This document shows, in pieces, positions 21,111 to 31,779 of a stretch of DNA of 64,000 nucleotides. The translations under genes and the position numbers were made by a program. The stretch comes from Eukaryota sp. TZLM1-RC. Its lineage: Eukaryota; Metamonada: BaSk clade. The DNA lies in assembly GCA_040285825.1 (NCBI GenBank), contig JAUPSS010000010.1, positions 124,001 to 188,000 of the forward strand. The letters run 5' to 3'. Position 1 is the first letter of the stretch, and every line of letters starts with the position of its first letter. The notes under the pieces were generated by a model, which saw only the letters and a program-made list of their open reading frames with translations, did no database searches and had not been told where the DNA came from.

Positions 21111-24109
21111 ATTATAATAATATTTGCAGCTCGGCTGTTTTAAATCAAGATCTTCACTCATTGTTATTGGAAAAGGGTGTTTGTCAAAACAAGGCGTCAG
21201 ATTCTTCACTTTTTGTAACCATTGTACCACGAAGATTTGGATTGTGTGCCACTAATGAAGCATTTGTAACAAAAATGAGATTATATTTGAACATCCCCAT
21301 TAACCAATTATTATCAAAAGAAAAATGTATTTGTTCGAATTCACCTCAACTCACTTTGCGCCATGCTCTAAATTGCTCTAAATTGATAACTTATCGTTCT
21401 TCATTACATGATGCTGTTAGAGACACTGTTTTCAATATGGCACAAACTGCAAGGATATCGTGTATCAAAGAGCCCCTGCTGAAAGAAACACTTTCTCTGA
21501 ATAATTTTGGTTCTGATGATAGAGGTGATGTATACTGTGATTGGATTGATAATTCTGAAGCTATTGTTGACTTTGTCTCATGTAATGTTGCAAACGATAC
21601 TTTGGTTCACAGAAGAAAACTTAATCCTGTGGCTGCTCTGGATTTTAAAGCAAAAGAAAAACATAGAAAATATGATAAAGAAATTGAAGATGCAAATGTC
21701 GATAGAAATACACAGCTGGTTTTTATTGCTTTCCCATTTTCGATAAATGGAAGATTATCAGTTGAAGCAGAAACTTTTTTGGATGACTTCCAAAAAATGG
21801 TGAAAGAAAAAACAATGAAAAGATTTGATATTTTTTTATGGCGTTCACGGATTCAATTTGCCATTATTAATAGATTACCGCGGTTTTTCAATCGAATTAG
21901 AGAAGCTTTAGCTAGACAGCAAGCAAATCAAGATTTTGTAGAGGAAATCTTTTTTTTTTAAAAAAACTGGAATATTTATTGAGATAAAAATAACCATCAA
22001 TATCCTCCAAACAAGCGTCACTATTACTGAACCTACTCACAGCATTACGTTCATATTCTACACCAATAGCTAAAAGTGCCTTTGAAATCATTGTTGGAAT
22101 AGACTTGAAAATGCAAAAAACAATTCTATTTAACCAGAAAGTGGAGTTCATTGTTTTACCAGACCTATTCAGTAACACTTTTTTAAAATTTTCCAAAAAG
22201 TGCAAGCCTGAAGGTCAATATTTCCAAAAAGAGAAATTGCAAACGGCACAAACTGATATTTCACATGTTCCACTCTACCTAACTGTGCCAAAGGTTCTTC
22301 ATATTTTTTTATCTTCTTTTTTTCGGCGTTAGATAACGGCGAGTCAGCGGAATACACTAAACGAGCAGCAGAATTTTTGCAAACATCCACTGAGACAACG
22401 TCTACAACATTGAGAACACCATCGATCCCTGGAGCTACTAAATCTGCCCTTCTTTTACCAAAGGAATCATCAGTTTGATCTGAAGACAGCTTACGTACTA
22501 GTGGCTCAATAAATGCCTCTATATTGAAACTTTTGCACATGGCATATAATTGATCACGAACTGAGTCATGAACAAGTGAGCGATAAGTTATGAAATACTT
22601 ACAGTTTAAAATATGGGAAAGCGTAACAACACTCTTGCAGCGACAAATTAAATCATTTGGCAATGAGCAAGGCCATAGAAAACATCTCAATCTCATTGCA
22701 GTGGTCCATTGGTGATCATTAAGTAGAAGGCCGTAAATGTTGGGAATTTGGGAGATTAAGCAACTTGAGCAACTGTCTTCAAGATCAATCAAAAAGTTTG
22801 CAAAAACGGGATTTTTTTCCTTAGCCAAGCTAAGACGTACAATATAATCCAAGTTTTCTAAAACTTTCAAAATTTTTTTCTGCAATTTTGCAAAAGTCAA
22901 TGGTAAGGAGAGCAAGCTTCTTGAAGGAAGTTCCACAATATCAGAAGGGAAACATTTAGCCCAAATATTGGGTGAAAGAGTTTCAATTTCCTGTTGCAAA
23001 GAAATAAGATAGGAGCTGCCACAATTTTCAATGAGATGAATTTTTTCAGGAAAACGATTCACAAATTCATAAATAAAATTCTTTCCACCTCCAATAAAGG
23101 CAGCTTTACAAAGGTAGCTTGACTTATGAAAATCAACACCACCAAAATTTGTACCACAAAAATGTGGCTTCGTAACTGAGATGCATCAATTTCCAATAAT
23201 TTTGCTAAAAATTAGTTCTTTGTTCATTAAAAATGCGACAGAACTCCAAGGAAATTGATGGTGATGTTGATCTCAAAATATGAGTAAATTTTCCAGAATA
23301 ACAGATTTTGAGGAAAAGAATTTCAAATGTTTCTCAATATTTAAATTTTCTATTGATTCTAATTCATTTCCAAATTGAGTCAACAGAGTCGAGAGTTGGC
23401 TTTTCACTTCATCAATATTTCCGAGATAACAACCCAAAAAACGAAAACCAGACTGATCATAATTGATAAAGGGGACATTTACATCATTAATGAAAAAATC
23501 AATTGGTTCATGGCCAATAATCAAACATTTGGAGATATTCAATGAGAGACCAATATCTTCATAACGCTGTTGAATAAAAGTTGCTATTTGTTTCAGAATT
23601 GTAATAGGAGCAATTACAGAAATGTCATCCATATATGCTACAATATCTATTTCTGGGAATTTTTCTTTCAATTCGCACATTAATGGATGAATTGCCAGAC
23701 AAAAGAAAAAAGGACCAAGTGGATCACCTTGTTTAACACCTGAAGACGAAAGCAGGTCAAAATTTTCATAGACCAATGTGGATGATTTTCCATAAAATGA
23801 ATAGAAAAAAGGCTCAACTTCAGGAAAATGCTTTTGCAGCAAAGGTAAAATGGAAGAACGAGATACAGAATTGAAAGCATTCTTAAAATCTAAATTGAAG
23901 ATGTAATTAGAATCACTAGAATTAAAAAACACATCCGACGAAAGAGCAGCAGAAGAAGCACCATCAATTGTCTTGATTCCAAATTGAAACGGACTGAAAA
24001 ATTCCTTGGCTTTTTTTCCAATTCTATTGAAAACAAGAGATCTTGGTTTAATGATAGTCGTCCCATTAGTTATGATTTAATTTAATCAAGTGTGCAAATT
24101 CAATAAATT
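21111..24109 (+). pseudogene. Family G LINE (most divergent), 5'-truncated, split by C(-)
   Basis: Begins about 21115-21130 in the linker before the finger. CICSNSPQLTLRHALNC is the CxCx7-8Hx3C finger, DDRGDVYCDWIDNSEAIVDF the RLE, and W-R-S-R-I-Q-F-A the counterpart of the W-x-N-R-I-V-F block. The frame is open from 21131 to 21950. C(-) then intervenes, and the last codons and TAA (24049-24051) follow at 24040. The 3' UTR ends near 24109 with AATAAA. RT is absent here. How G and E came to abut near 21110 is unclear. Confidence 0.8.
21952..24039 (-). pseudogene. Family C LINE, 5'-truncated, inserted in G
   Basis: From the C 3' tail to the RT region before motif A (up to FNRIGKKAKEFFSPF). Motifs: NLDFKNAFNSVSR, SSGVKQGDPLGPFFF, AYMDDISVIA, FRFLGCYLG, CRCKSVVTLSHILNC, KRRADLVAPGIDGV, VVDVVSVDVC. 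An 8-bp loss near 21998 removes the normal end (IEF, TAG), and further frame breaks lie near 22195, 23070-23270 and 23310. A short duplication 'atctt' (21947-21951, 24040-24044) is the only TSD candidate. Confidence 0.87.
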
Positions 24110-24118
24110 GAGAAGTTT

Positions 24119-24258
24119 ATTCAGATTAATGAGCTGACCACAACGACAAATCAAATCATTTGGCACACTACATGGCCACAGAAAACATCTCATCCTGAAG
24201 GCAGTTGTCCATTGATGATCATTTAATAAGGTTGTTATTTAGGCAATTTTGATGAAAA
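24119..24258. mobile_element. Closing ends of the D(-) and D(+) shells
   Basis: 24119-24228 is D(-), completing the finger region (CGQLINLNK variant, LWPCSVPNDL) of the copy begun at 14601. 24229-24258 is D(+), 'ggttgttatttaggcaattt', completing the shell begun at 12319. It ends in the codons for GNFDE, after which family A(+) starts. Together they show the whole 14601-24228 block to be an insertion. Confidence 0.85.
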
Positions 24259-24816
24259 TTTCCTCAAGAAAATTTCAAGTGCAGCAAGCCTGAAGTGTGT
24301 CCTTTTTGGATTGAAAATCCTATTACTGCAATTGAAGTTCTTAAAGCTATTCAAAAATTGCCAAAGGGGAAAGCAGCAGGCCCATCTGGAATTTCTTTTG
24401 ATCTGTTAAAAATAGCGTGTTCCAGTGCTCCCGAAATTGCTGATGATCTAGCCCACTATTTTCAACAATTGATTATTTTGAAAATTAATCCTCCATTTGA
24501 ATTACTCGCAGCACGACTGATTGCTTTAGTAAAGCCTGGAAACGGAATCAAACCTGATGGAATACGCCCAATTGCTGTTGGTGAATCTCTTTCTCGTTTG
24601 CTAGCATCAATTGTCTTCGATCGTGTCAAAGACAAAGCTTCTACATTTTTGAATCCTCATCAATTTGGAATCAAAACAATTGATGGTGCTTCTGTTGCTG
24701 CTATTGCCTCTGATACCTTTTTTAATGCAGAGGAAAATAATTTTATTTTTAATCTCGACTTTAAAAATGCTTTTAATTCTGTAAAGCGAGAAGCAATTTT
24801 TGAAGTTATTAAATCT
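24259..24816 (+). pseudogene. Family A LINE RT fragment
   Basis: Begins at the HPQENFKCSK codons and encodes WIENPITAIEVLKAIQ, GKAAGPSGISFD, GIRPIAVGESLSRLLAS, HQFGIKTIDGAS and LDFKNAFNSVKRE. It is cut by B(-) at 24816, inside EVIKSD. The same A/B junction recurs at 39738, so this block is a duplicate of 39187-39955 rather than an independent insertion. Confidence 0.87.
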
Positions 24817-25036
24817 TTTTTTTTTGAAAAGTAATATTTATTTTCAAAACCACAGTCTAAAAGTCAATATCTTCAAAACAAGCTTCCACACCATCAAACC
24901 TTACAGCAGCAATGTTTTCATAATGTGCACTGACAGACATTAAAGCTTTCGAAATCATTTTAGGAATTGATTTGAAAATAGTAAAAACAATACGATTTAG
25001 CCACAAGCGACGATCAAAACGCTTATTCATTCTTTT
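24817..25036 (-). mobile_element. Family B LINE 3' end in A(+)
   Basis: B1 3' UTR and last ~55 codons, reading back to MNKRFDRRLWLNRIVF. It is cut at 25036 by the tail of an A(-). It is nearly identical to 39739-39958, where the same B(-) continues for 2.9 kb. Confidence 0.85.
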
Positions 25037-26424
25037 TTTTTAATAATTTTAATTTTATTCTAAACCTATAAATCAACATCTAAAAAATCCATCTCTCCCA
25101 AAACAAAAACACTAGATGCAACTCTCTCATAGTGAGATCCAAGAGAAAGCAAAGCAACGGAAACCATCTTCAACATCCCCTTAAAAATAGAAAACACAAT
25201 TCTATTTTGCCAAAACAATCTGTTGAAATTTCTGCTAGTTCTTCTCTTTACAATCATTTCAAAATCATCCAAAAAACGTAAAGCAGTTGGTGCAAGTGAA
25301 CCAAAAAGGGAAAAAACAAATGGATACAAATTGTATTTTGCATGCTGTAGACTGGCCAATTTGGACAAAGGTTCATTGTATTTTTGAATTTAAAATTTTC
25401 AGCATTTGAAAGGGGATTATGAATTTCAGAATTAACAAGCCTTTCATTTGAGGCATTACAAGGATCAACAGACATTACATCCAATAAAATGAAGCTTCCA
25501 TCTAATCCAGGTAATATGACATCACCTCTATTATTCTTATGAAAATCATTTTCAGCATCAAACAGATTTGACAACAGAGGTTCCAAGAAGGATTCAATTC
25601 TATGAGATTTACACATACAATATAACTGGTCTCTTACAGCATCATGAACCTTGCTTCTAAAAAGTAATAAAATGTTTACAATTTAACAAATGAGTAGTTG
25701 TAATTTCTCGAGAACATTTACAAATTAAATTATGAGGTAAATTATCAGGCCAGATAAAGGAACGAAATCTCATATTCAGAGTCCAAGCAGAATCGGATAA
25801 GCGAGTACCATAAACTTGTGGAATTGTTGTTACTAAGGCAGAAGAAGTACTGTCACACATATCTTGTAAAAGATTTGCAAAAGCGGGATTCTTTTTCTTG
25901 GCCAAGCCAAGTCTAACATCAAAATCCAAGCTTTCAAAAATCTTTGACAATTTTTGTTGAAGCTTTTTACAGCAAAACTGTAAATTAAATAGAGATCGGT
26001 TTGGAATTTCTTGAATTGATTGAGGAAAACATTTGGTCCAAATTTGTGGCGGTAATTTTTCAAGTTCACAAGATAACTCATACAAATAGGGACTACAATT
26101 GGGGACTAACAGATGAGAATCATCAGGAAATCTACGAGAAAATTCATAAATAAAATTTTTGCCACCACCCAAGAATGCTGATTGACACAAAATTGAAGAT
26201 TTAGTAAAACCAATACCACCCAAATTTGCTGAAGAAAATAAATGGCTTTTCAACATTCCTGGTTCTACATCCAATAAATCAGCAAAAAATTCTGTTCTCA
26301 ATGAATTAAAAGAACGACAAAAATCTAATGCTATGGAAGGAGCACAAGATCTCAAAATGTGGGTTATTCTCCCAGTGTAGCAAATTTTAAGCATGAAAAA
26401 TTTAATATGCTTTTCTATATCTAA

Positions 26425-26901
26425 TGTCACAGTGGATGTTTGCAAGAAAAATGCCTTGAAAAATGCTCAATCCGAAGTATCCCCCCTTGATGACTCCGAA
26501 TTGTACAAACGGAAAAAGTATGCAAATCCATTAAAAGAATTGAAACATGTTCGCCATGTTGATTACCAAATTTGCCCATTTGCTATATCGTTGTATGGTC
26601 GTCTTGGAAAAACTGCTTTGAATTTTATTGATGATTTTGAAAATCTTGTAAAAAAAAGAATGAATAAGCGTTTTGATCGTCGCTTGTGGCTAAATTTTTT
26701 TTTTAAAAAAAAATGGCTAAATCGTATTGTTTTTACTATTTTCAAATCAATTCCTAAAATGATTTCGAAAGCTTTAATGTCTGTCAGTGCACATTATGAA
26801 AACATTGCTGCTGTAAGGTTTGATGGTGTGGAAGCTTGTTTTGAAGATATTGACTTTTAGACTGTGGTTTTGAAAATAAATTAAAAGTATTTAAAAAAAA
26901 A
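26425..26901 (+). mobile_element. Family B LINE, 5'-truncated, inserted in A(-)
   Basis: Starts at the VTVDVCKKNAL codons (end of RLE core) and ends CFEDIDF, TAG, B1 3' UTR and A-tail. The 12-bp TSD 'ttctatatctaa' is at 26413-26424 and 26902-26913. Its coding region carries an 18-bp T9A9 insertion at 26696-26713. Confidence 0.92.
26696..26713. mobile_element. Tail-only insertion T9A9 with 9-bp TSD
   Basis: Nine T then nine A, flanked by perfect 'tggctaaat' repeats at 26687-26695 and 26714-26722. Every other B copy has a single 'tggctaaat' here. The insert matches the last bases of family C, whose 3' end at 35036-35055 reads T run then A run, so it is probably a C tail with no other element sequence. 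Being palindromic, its strand is undefined. Confidence 0.85.
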
Positions 26902-27184
26902 TTCTATATCTAAAAAAAGAAGAAATAAAAAAGAAGAAGAAATTGAATCAAGTTCAATTTTCATTTTTTCCAAAATATCTTGCAATTCATTCTGAATTTG
27001 AGGCACATTTCCTAACCAACAACCAAGGAACTTAAAAGCATCACTACTATAATTAGTAAAAGGGACAATAGAATCGTTTATCACGAGGTCTTGAGCAGAA
27101 GAGCCAATCAGAAGGCATTTGCTGGCATTAAGATGAAGCCCAATATTTTCATATGAATCGGCAATTTCTTGAGCAACCAATTCT

Positions 27185-28152
27185 TTTTTTTTTAAATTTA
27201 ATTTTATTCTAAACCTATAAATCAACATCTAAAAAATCCATCTCTCCCAGAACAAAAACACTAGATGCAACTCTCTCATAGTGAGAACCAAGAGACAGCA
27301 AAGCATCAGAAACCATCTTCAACATCCCCTTAAAAATAGAAAACACAATTCTATTTTGCCAAAACAATCTGTTGAAATTTCTCCCAGTTCTTCTCTTTAC
27401 AATCAATTCAAAATCATCCAAAAAACGTAAAGCAGTTGGTGCAAGTGAACCAAAAAGGGAAAATACAAATGGATACAAATTGTATTTTGCATGCTGTAGA
27501 CTGGCCAATTTGGACAAAGGTTCATTGTATTTTTTGAATTTAAAATTTTCAGCATTTGAAAGAGGATTACGAATTTCAGAATTAACTAGCCTTTCATTTG
27601 AGGCATTACAAGGATCAACAGACATTACATCCAATAAAATGAAGCTTCCATCTAATCCAGGTAATATAACATCACCTCTATTATTCTTATGAAAATCATT
27701 TTCAGCATCAAACAGATTTGACAACAAAGGTTCCAAGAAGGATTCAATTCTATGAGATTTACACATACAATATAACTGGTCTCTTACAGCATCATGAACC
27801 TTGCTTCTAAAAGTAATAAAATGTTTACAATTTAACAAATGAGTAGTTGTAATTTCTCGAGAACATTTACAAATTAAATTATGAGGTAAATTATCAGGCC
27901 AGATAAAGGAACGAAATCTCATATTCAGAGTCCAAGCAGAATCGGATAAGAGAGTACCATAAACTTGTGGAATTGTTGTTACTAAGGCAGAAGAAGTACT
28001 GTCACACATATCTTGTAAAAGATTTGCAAAAGCGGGATTCTTTTTCTTGGCCAAGCCAAGTCTAACATCAAAATCCAAGCTTTCAAAAATCTTTGACAAT
28101 TTTTGTTGAAGCTTTTTACAGCAAAACTGTAAATTAAATTAATTAAATTAAT
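27185..28152 (-). pseudogene. Family A LINE, 5'-truncated, inserted in A(-)
   Basis: Encodes LSKIFESLDFDVRLGLAKK through finger, RLE and FLDVDL, about 294 codons open without a frameshift (27215-28099). The 12-bp TSD 'gcaaccaattct' is at 27173-27184 and 28153-28164. The truncation point is followed by 'taattaaattaat' filler. One of the best preserved RLE domains in the window. Confidence 0.92.
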
Positions 28153-28933
28153 GCAACCAATTCTAGTAAATCAAATGAACCAATCAAGGATATATCATCC
28201 ATATAAGCAACTATTTTTATAGAAGGGTATTTTTGCTTAATGAAATTTAAAGTTTTGTGAATAGCTAAACAAAACAATAATGGGCCTAAAGGATCTCCCT
28301 GCTTCACTCCAGAAGTTGATTTAAGACCAAATGAATTAAAAATTAAATCTGATTCTTTCCCATAAAAATGGTAGAAAAAACTCGATAGCTCAGGAAAATC
28401 AGATTTAATAACTTCAAAAATTGCTTCTCGCTTTACAGAATTAAAAGCATTTTTAAAGTCGAGATTAAAAATAAAATTATTTTCCTCTGCATTAAAAAAG
28501 GTATCAGAGGCAATAGCAGCAACAGAAGCACCATCAATTGTTTTGATTCCAAATTGATGAGGATTCAAAAATGTAGAAGCTTTGTCTTTGACACGATCGA
28601 AGACAATTGATGCTAGCAAACGAGAAAGAGATTCACCAACAGCAATTGGGCGTATTCCATCAGGTTTGATTCCGTTTCCAGGCTTTACTAAAGCAATCAG
28701 ACGTGCTGCGAGTAATTCAAATGGAGGATTAATTTTCAAAACAATCAATTGTTGAAAATAGTGGGCTAGATCATCAGCAATTTCGGGAGCACTGGAACAC
28801 GCTATTTTTAACAGATCAAAAGAAATTCCAGATGGGCCTGCTGCTTTCCCCTTTGGCAATTTTTGAATAGCTTTAAGAACTTCAATTGCAGTAATAGGAT
28901 TTTCAATCCAAAAAGGAATTTTAAAAAGGAAAA

Positions 28934-30832
28934 TTTGGAATCAAAACAATTGATGGTGCTTCTGTTGCTGCTATTGCCTCTGATACCTTTTTTAATGCAG
29001 AGGAAAATAATTTTATTTTTAATCTCGACTTTAAAAATGCTTTTAATTCTGTAAAGCGAGAAGCAATTTTTGAAGTTATTAAATCTGATTTTCCTGAGCT
29101 ATCGAGTTTTTTCTACCATTTTTATGGGAAAGAATCAGATTTAATTTTTAATTCATTTGGTCTTAAATCATCTTCTGGAGTGAAGCAAGGAGATCCTTTA
29201 GGCCCATTATTGTTTTGTTTAGCTATTCACAAAACTTTAAATATCATTAAGCAAAAATACCCTTCCATAAAAATAGTTGCTTATATGGATGATATATCCT
29301 TGATTGGTTCATTTGATTTACTAGAATTGGTTGCTCAAGAAATTGCCGATTCATATGAAAATATTGGGCTTCATCTTAATGCCAGCAAATGCCTTCTGAT
29401 TGGCTCTTCTGCTCAAGACCTCGTGATAAACGATTCTATTGTCCCTTTTACTAATTATAGTAGTGATGCTTTTAAGTTCCTTGGTTGTTGGTTAGGAAAT
29501 GTGCCTCAAATTCATAATGAATTGCAAGTTATTTTGGAAAAAATGAAAATTGAACTTGATTCAATTTCTTCTTTAGATATAGAAAAGCATATTAAATTTT
29601 TCATGCTTAAAATTTGCTACACTGGGAGAATAACCCACATTTTGAGATCTTGTGCTCCTTCCATAGCATTAGATTTTTGTCGTTCATTCAATTCATTTTT
29701 TTTTAAATTTATTTTTATTCTAAACCTATAAATCAACATCTAAAAAATCCATCTCTCCCAAAACAAAACACTAGATGCAACTCTCTCATAGTGAGATCCA
29801 AGAGAAAGCAAAGCATCAGAAACCATCTTCAACATCCCCTTAAAAATAGAAAACACAATTCTATTTTGCCAAAACAACCTGTTGAAATTTCTGCCAGTTC
29901 TTCTCTTTACAATCATTTCAAAATCATCCAAAAAACGTAAAGCAGTTGGTGCAAGTGAACCAAAAAGGGAAAATACAAATGGATACAAATTGTATTTTGC
30001 ATGCTGTAGACTGGCCAATTTGGACAAAGGTTCATTGTATTTTTTGAATTTAAAATTTTCAGCATTTGAAAGGGGATTATGAATTTCAGAATTAACAAGC
30101 CTTTCATTTGAGGCATTACAAGGATCAACAGACATTACATCCAATAAAATAAAGCTTCCATCTAATCCAGGTAATATGACATCACCTCTATTATTCTTAT
30201 GAAAATCATTTTCAGCATCAAACAGATTTGACAACAGAGGTTCCAAGAAGGATTCAATTCTATGAGATTTACACATACAATATAACTGGTCTCTTACAGC
30301 ATCATGAACCTTGCTTCTAAAAGTAATAAAATGTTTACAATTTAACAAATGAGTAGTTGTAATTTCTTGAGAACATTTACAAATTAAATTATGAGGTAAA
30401 TTATCAGGTCAGATAAAGGAACGAAATCTCATATTCAGAGTCCAAGCAGAATCGGATAAGAGAGTACCATAAACTTGTGGAATTCAATTCATTGAGAACA
30501 GAATTTTTTGCTGGTTTATTGGATGTAGAACCTGAATGTTGAAAAGTCACTTATTTTCTTCAGCAAATTTGGGGGGTATTGGATTTACTAAATCTTCAAT
30601 TTTGTGTCAATCAGCATTCTTGGGTGGTGGCAAAAATTTTATTTATGAATTTTCTCGTAGATTTCCTGATGATTCTCATCTGTTAGTCCCCAATTGTAGT
30701 CCCTATTTGTATGAGTTATCTTGTGAACTTGAAAAATTACCGCCACAAATTTGGACCAAATGTTTTCCTCAATCAATTCAAGAAATTCCAAACCGATCTC
30801 TATTTAATTTACAGTTTTGCTGTAAAAAGCTT
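28934..30832 (+). pseudogene. Family A LINE, tandem-duplication unit 1 (partial)
   Basis: Begins at the FGIKTIDGAS codons after a 20-bp spacer following A(-). It encodes motif A, SSGVKQGDPLGP, AYMDDISLIG and thumb, is split by A(-) at 29698-30481, and resumes to NLQFCCKKL at 30832. There A N-terminal sequence starts abruptly ('catccattcc'). The identical end-to-start junction recurs at 37313/37314. Confidence 0.85.
29698..30481 (-). mobile_element. Family A LINE, 5'-truncated, TSD attcaattcatt
   Basis: Encodes the finger half, RLE (RGDVILPGLDG, LLDVMSVDP) and C-terminus. The 12-bp TSD is at 29686-29697 and 30482-30493. It shares private changes ('ataaagcttcc', 'atttcttgagaac', 'caggtcagataa') with 36180-36960, so the two are one insertion later duplicated. 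A lost base near 29765 shifts the last codons. Confidence 0.9.
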
Positions 30833-31779
30833 CATCCATTCCACTTCCCCACTCTCCCCACAATACAAGCTATGCTCGAAATTCATCTCAAAAAAATTTT
30901 CATTCAAAAACTGATCATTGTACCAGAAAAAACACAGAAAAACCACCATTACGTTCCTTGCGTTCTGTTGCGCGTTCTATTAACAACTCCGTTTCTCGAA
31001 ATTTGTTTTCTCCAGCTGAAACTGCAAAAAGTCAAAAGTCTATTTCTACTTTTAACTCAAAAATTGACAAAATTGAAAGAACTGAAAAAATGAAACCACT
31101 GCCATTAAAAGGTTCTAAAAAATGTTCGATTTGTGGTATCAGTGGTCATAATTCGAGAACGTGCCCTGAGAAACAAAAAAGAGAATTTGAATTAAAATCT
31201 GCTCAACAAATTCTCAAATGTTCTGTTCCAGCTGTTGCCGTTGTGAAAGGTGCTGAAAATAATGTTTCTGACGATCAACAGTTAAATGCTTCTAGTGTTC
31301 CCTCTTCTTCCCCTTCTGAAAACAGTAATTTTTGTTGTCCATTTTGCAAAAAAGATGTTGCAGATTCACGAAATGGTCGAAAACTTTTGTTTTGTACGAA
31401 TTGTAAAGCCGTTGATACCGTAAGACCCCCGATCCGGATCCCAGTAGAAATAAGTCCCGCCAGCACAATCCCCTTCTCAATGGAAATGAGAAATTTTACT
31501 TCTGAATTGAAAAATAATAAGTGGAATATTTCATCCTTCTGGAAATATTTTGCTAGAAAAAACAAAAATTGTTTTAAGAAAAAATTTGGAAATAGAAAAA
31601 TCGCAAAATCAAAAATTTGCCGAAAATTGTGCTTACGTGGTCGTTATGGTGCCGCAAAGCAGTCTTTGTTTTCCTCTTCTTTGGCTGATGTAAACTCTGA
31701 TACCCTTGAAAAACTCCAAAAGTTGCATCCTCAAGAAAATTTCAAGTGCAGCAAGCCTGAAGTGTGTCCTTTTTGGATT

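Larger units (their letters stand above)
14601..24228 (-). mobile_element. Family D LINE inserted in D(+), itself hollowed by E/G block
   Basis: The D(-) segments are 14601-15574 and 24119-24228, about 1.1 kb in total once the B tail and a second D 3' end are removed. It is 5' truncated at the LLNDHQW codons. The 8-bp TSD 'aggttgtt' is at 14593-14600 and 24229-24236. Everything between 15575 and 24118 was inserted later. This gives a D(+) > D(-) > E nest order. Confidence 0.85.
25037..28913 (-). pseudogene. Family A LINE, near-complete RT to C-terminus, two insertions
   Basis: Segments 25037-26424, 26902-27184 and 28153-28913 encode, from the right, WIENPI, GKAAGPSGISFD, LDFKNAF, STSGVKQGDPLGP, AYMDDISLIG, FLGCWLG, thumb, CKCSREITTTHLLNC, RGDVILPGLDG, LLDVMSVDP and FLDVDL. 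B(+) interrupts at 26425 and another A(-) at 27185. An A/G-rich expansion sits near 26913-26935. Frame breaks lie near 25380 and 25660 in T or A runs. It turns back on itself at 28913, where A(+) follows. Confidence 0.87.

Noticed and set aside
25037-29697. A(-) to A(+) reversal at 28913-28934 as a third twin-priming case.
   Set aside because: In twin priming the inverted part must lie upstream of the other. Here the plus part starts downstream of where the minus part ends, so the two overlap in the gene. It is a separate copy or rearrangement.
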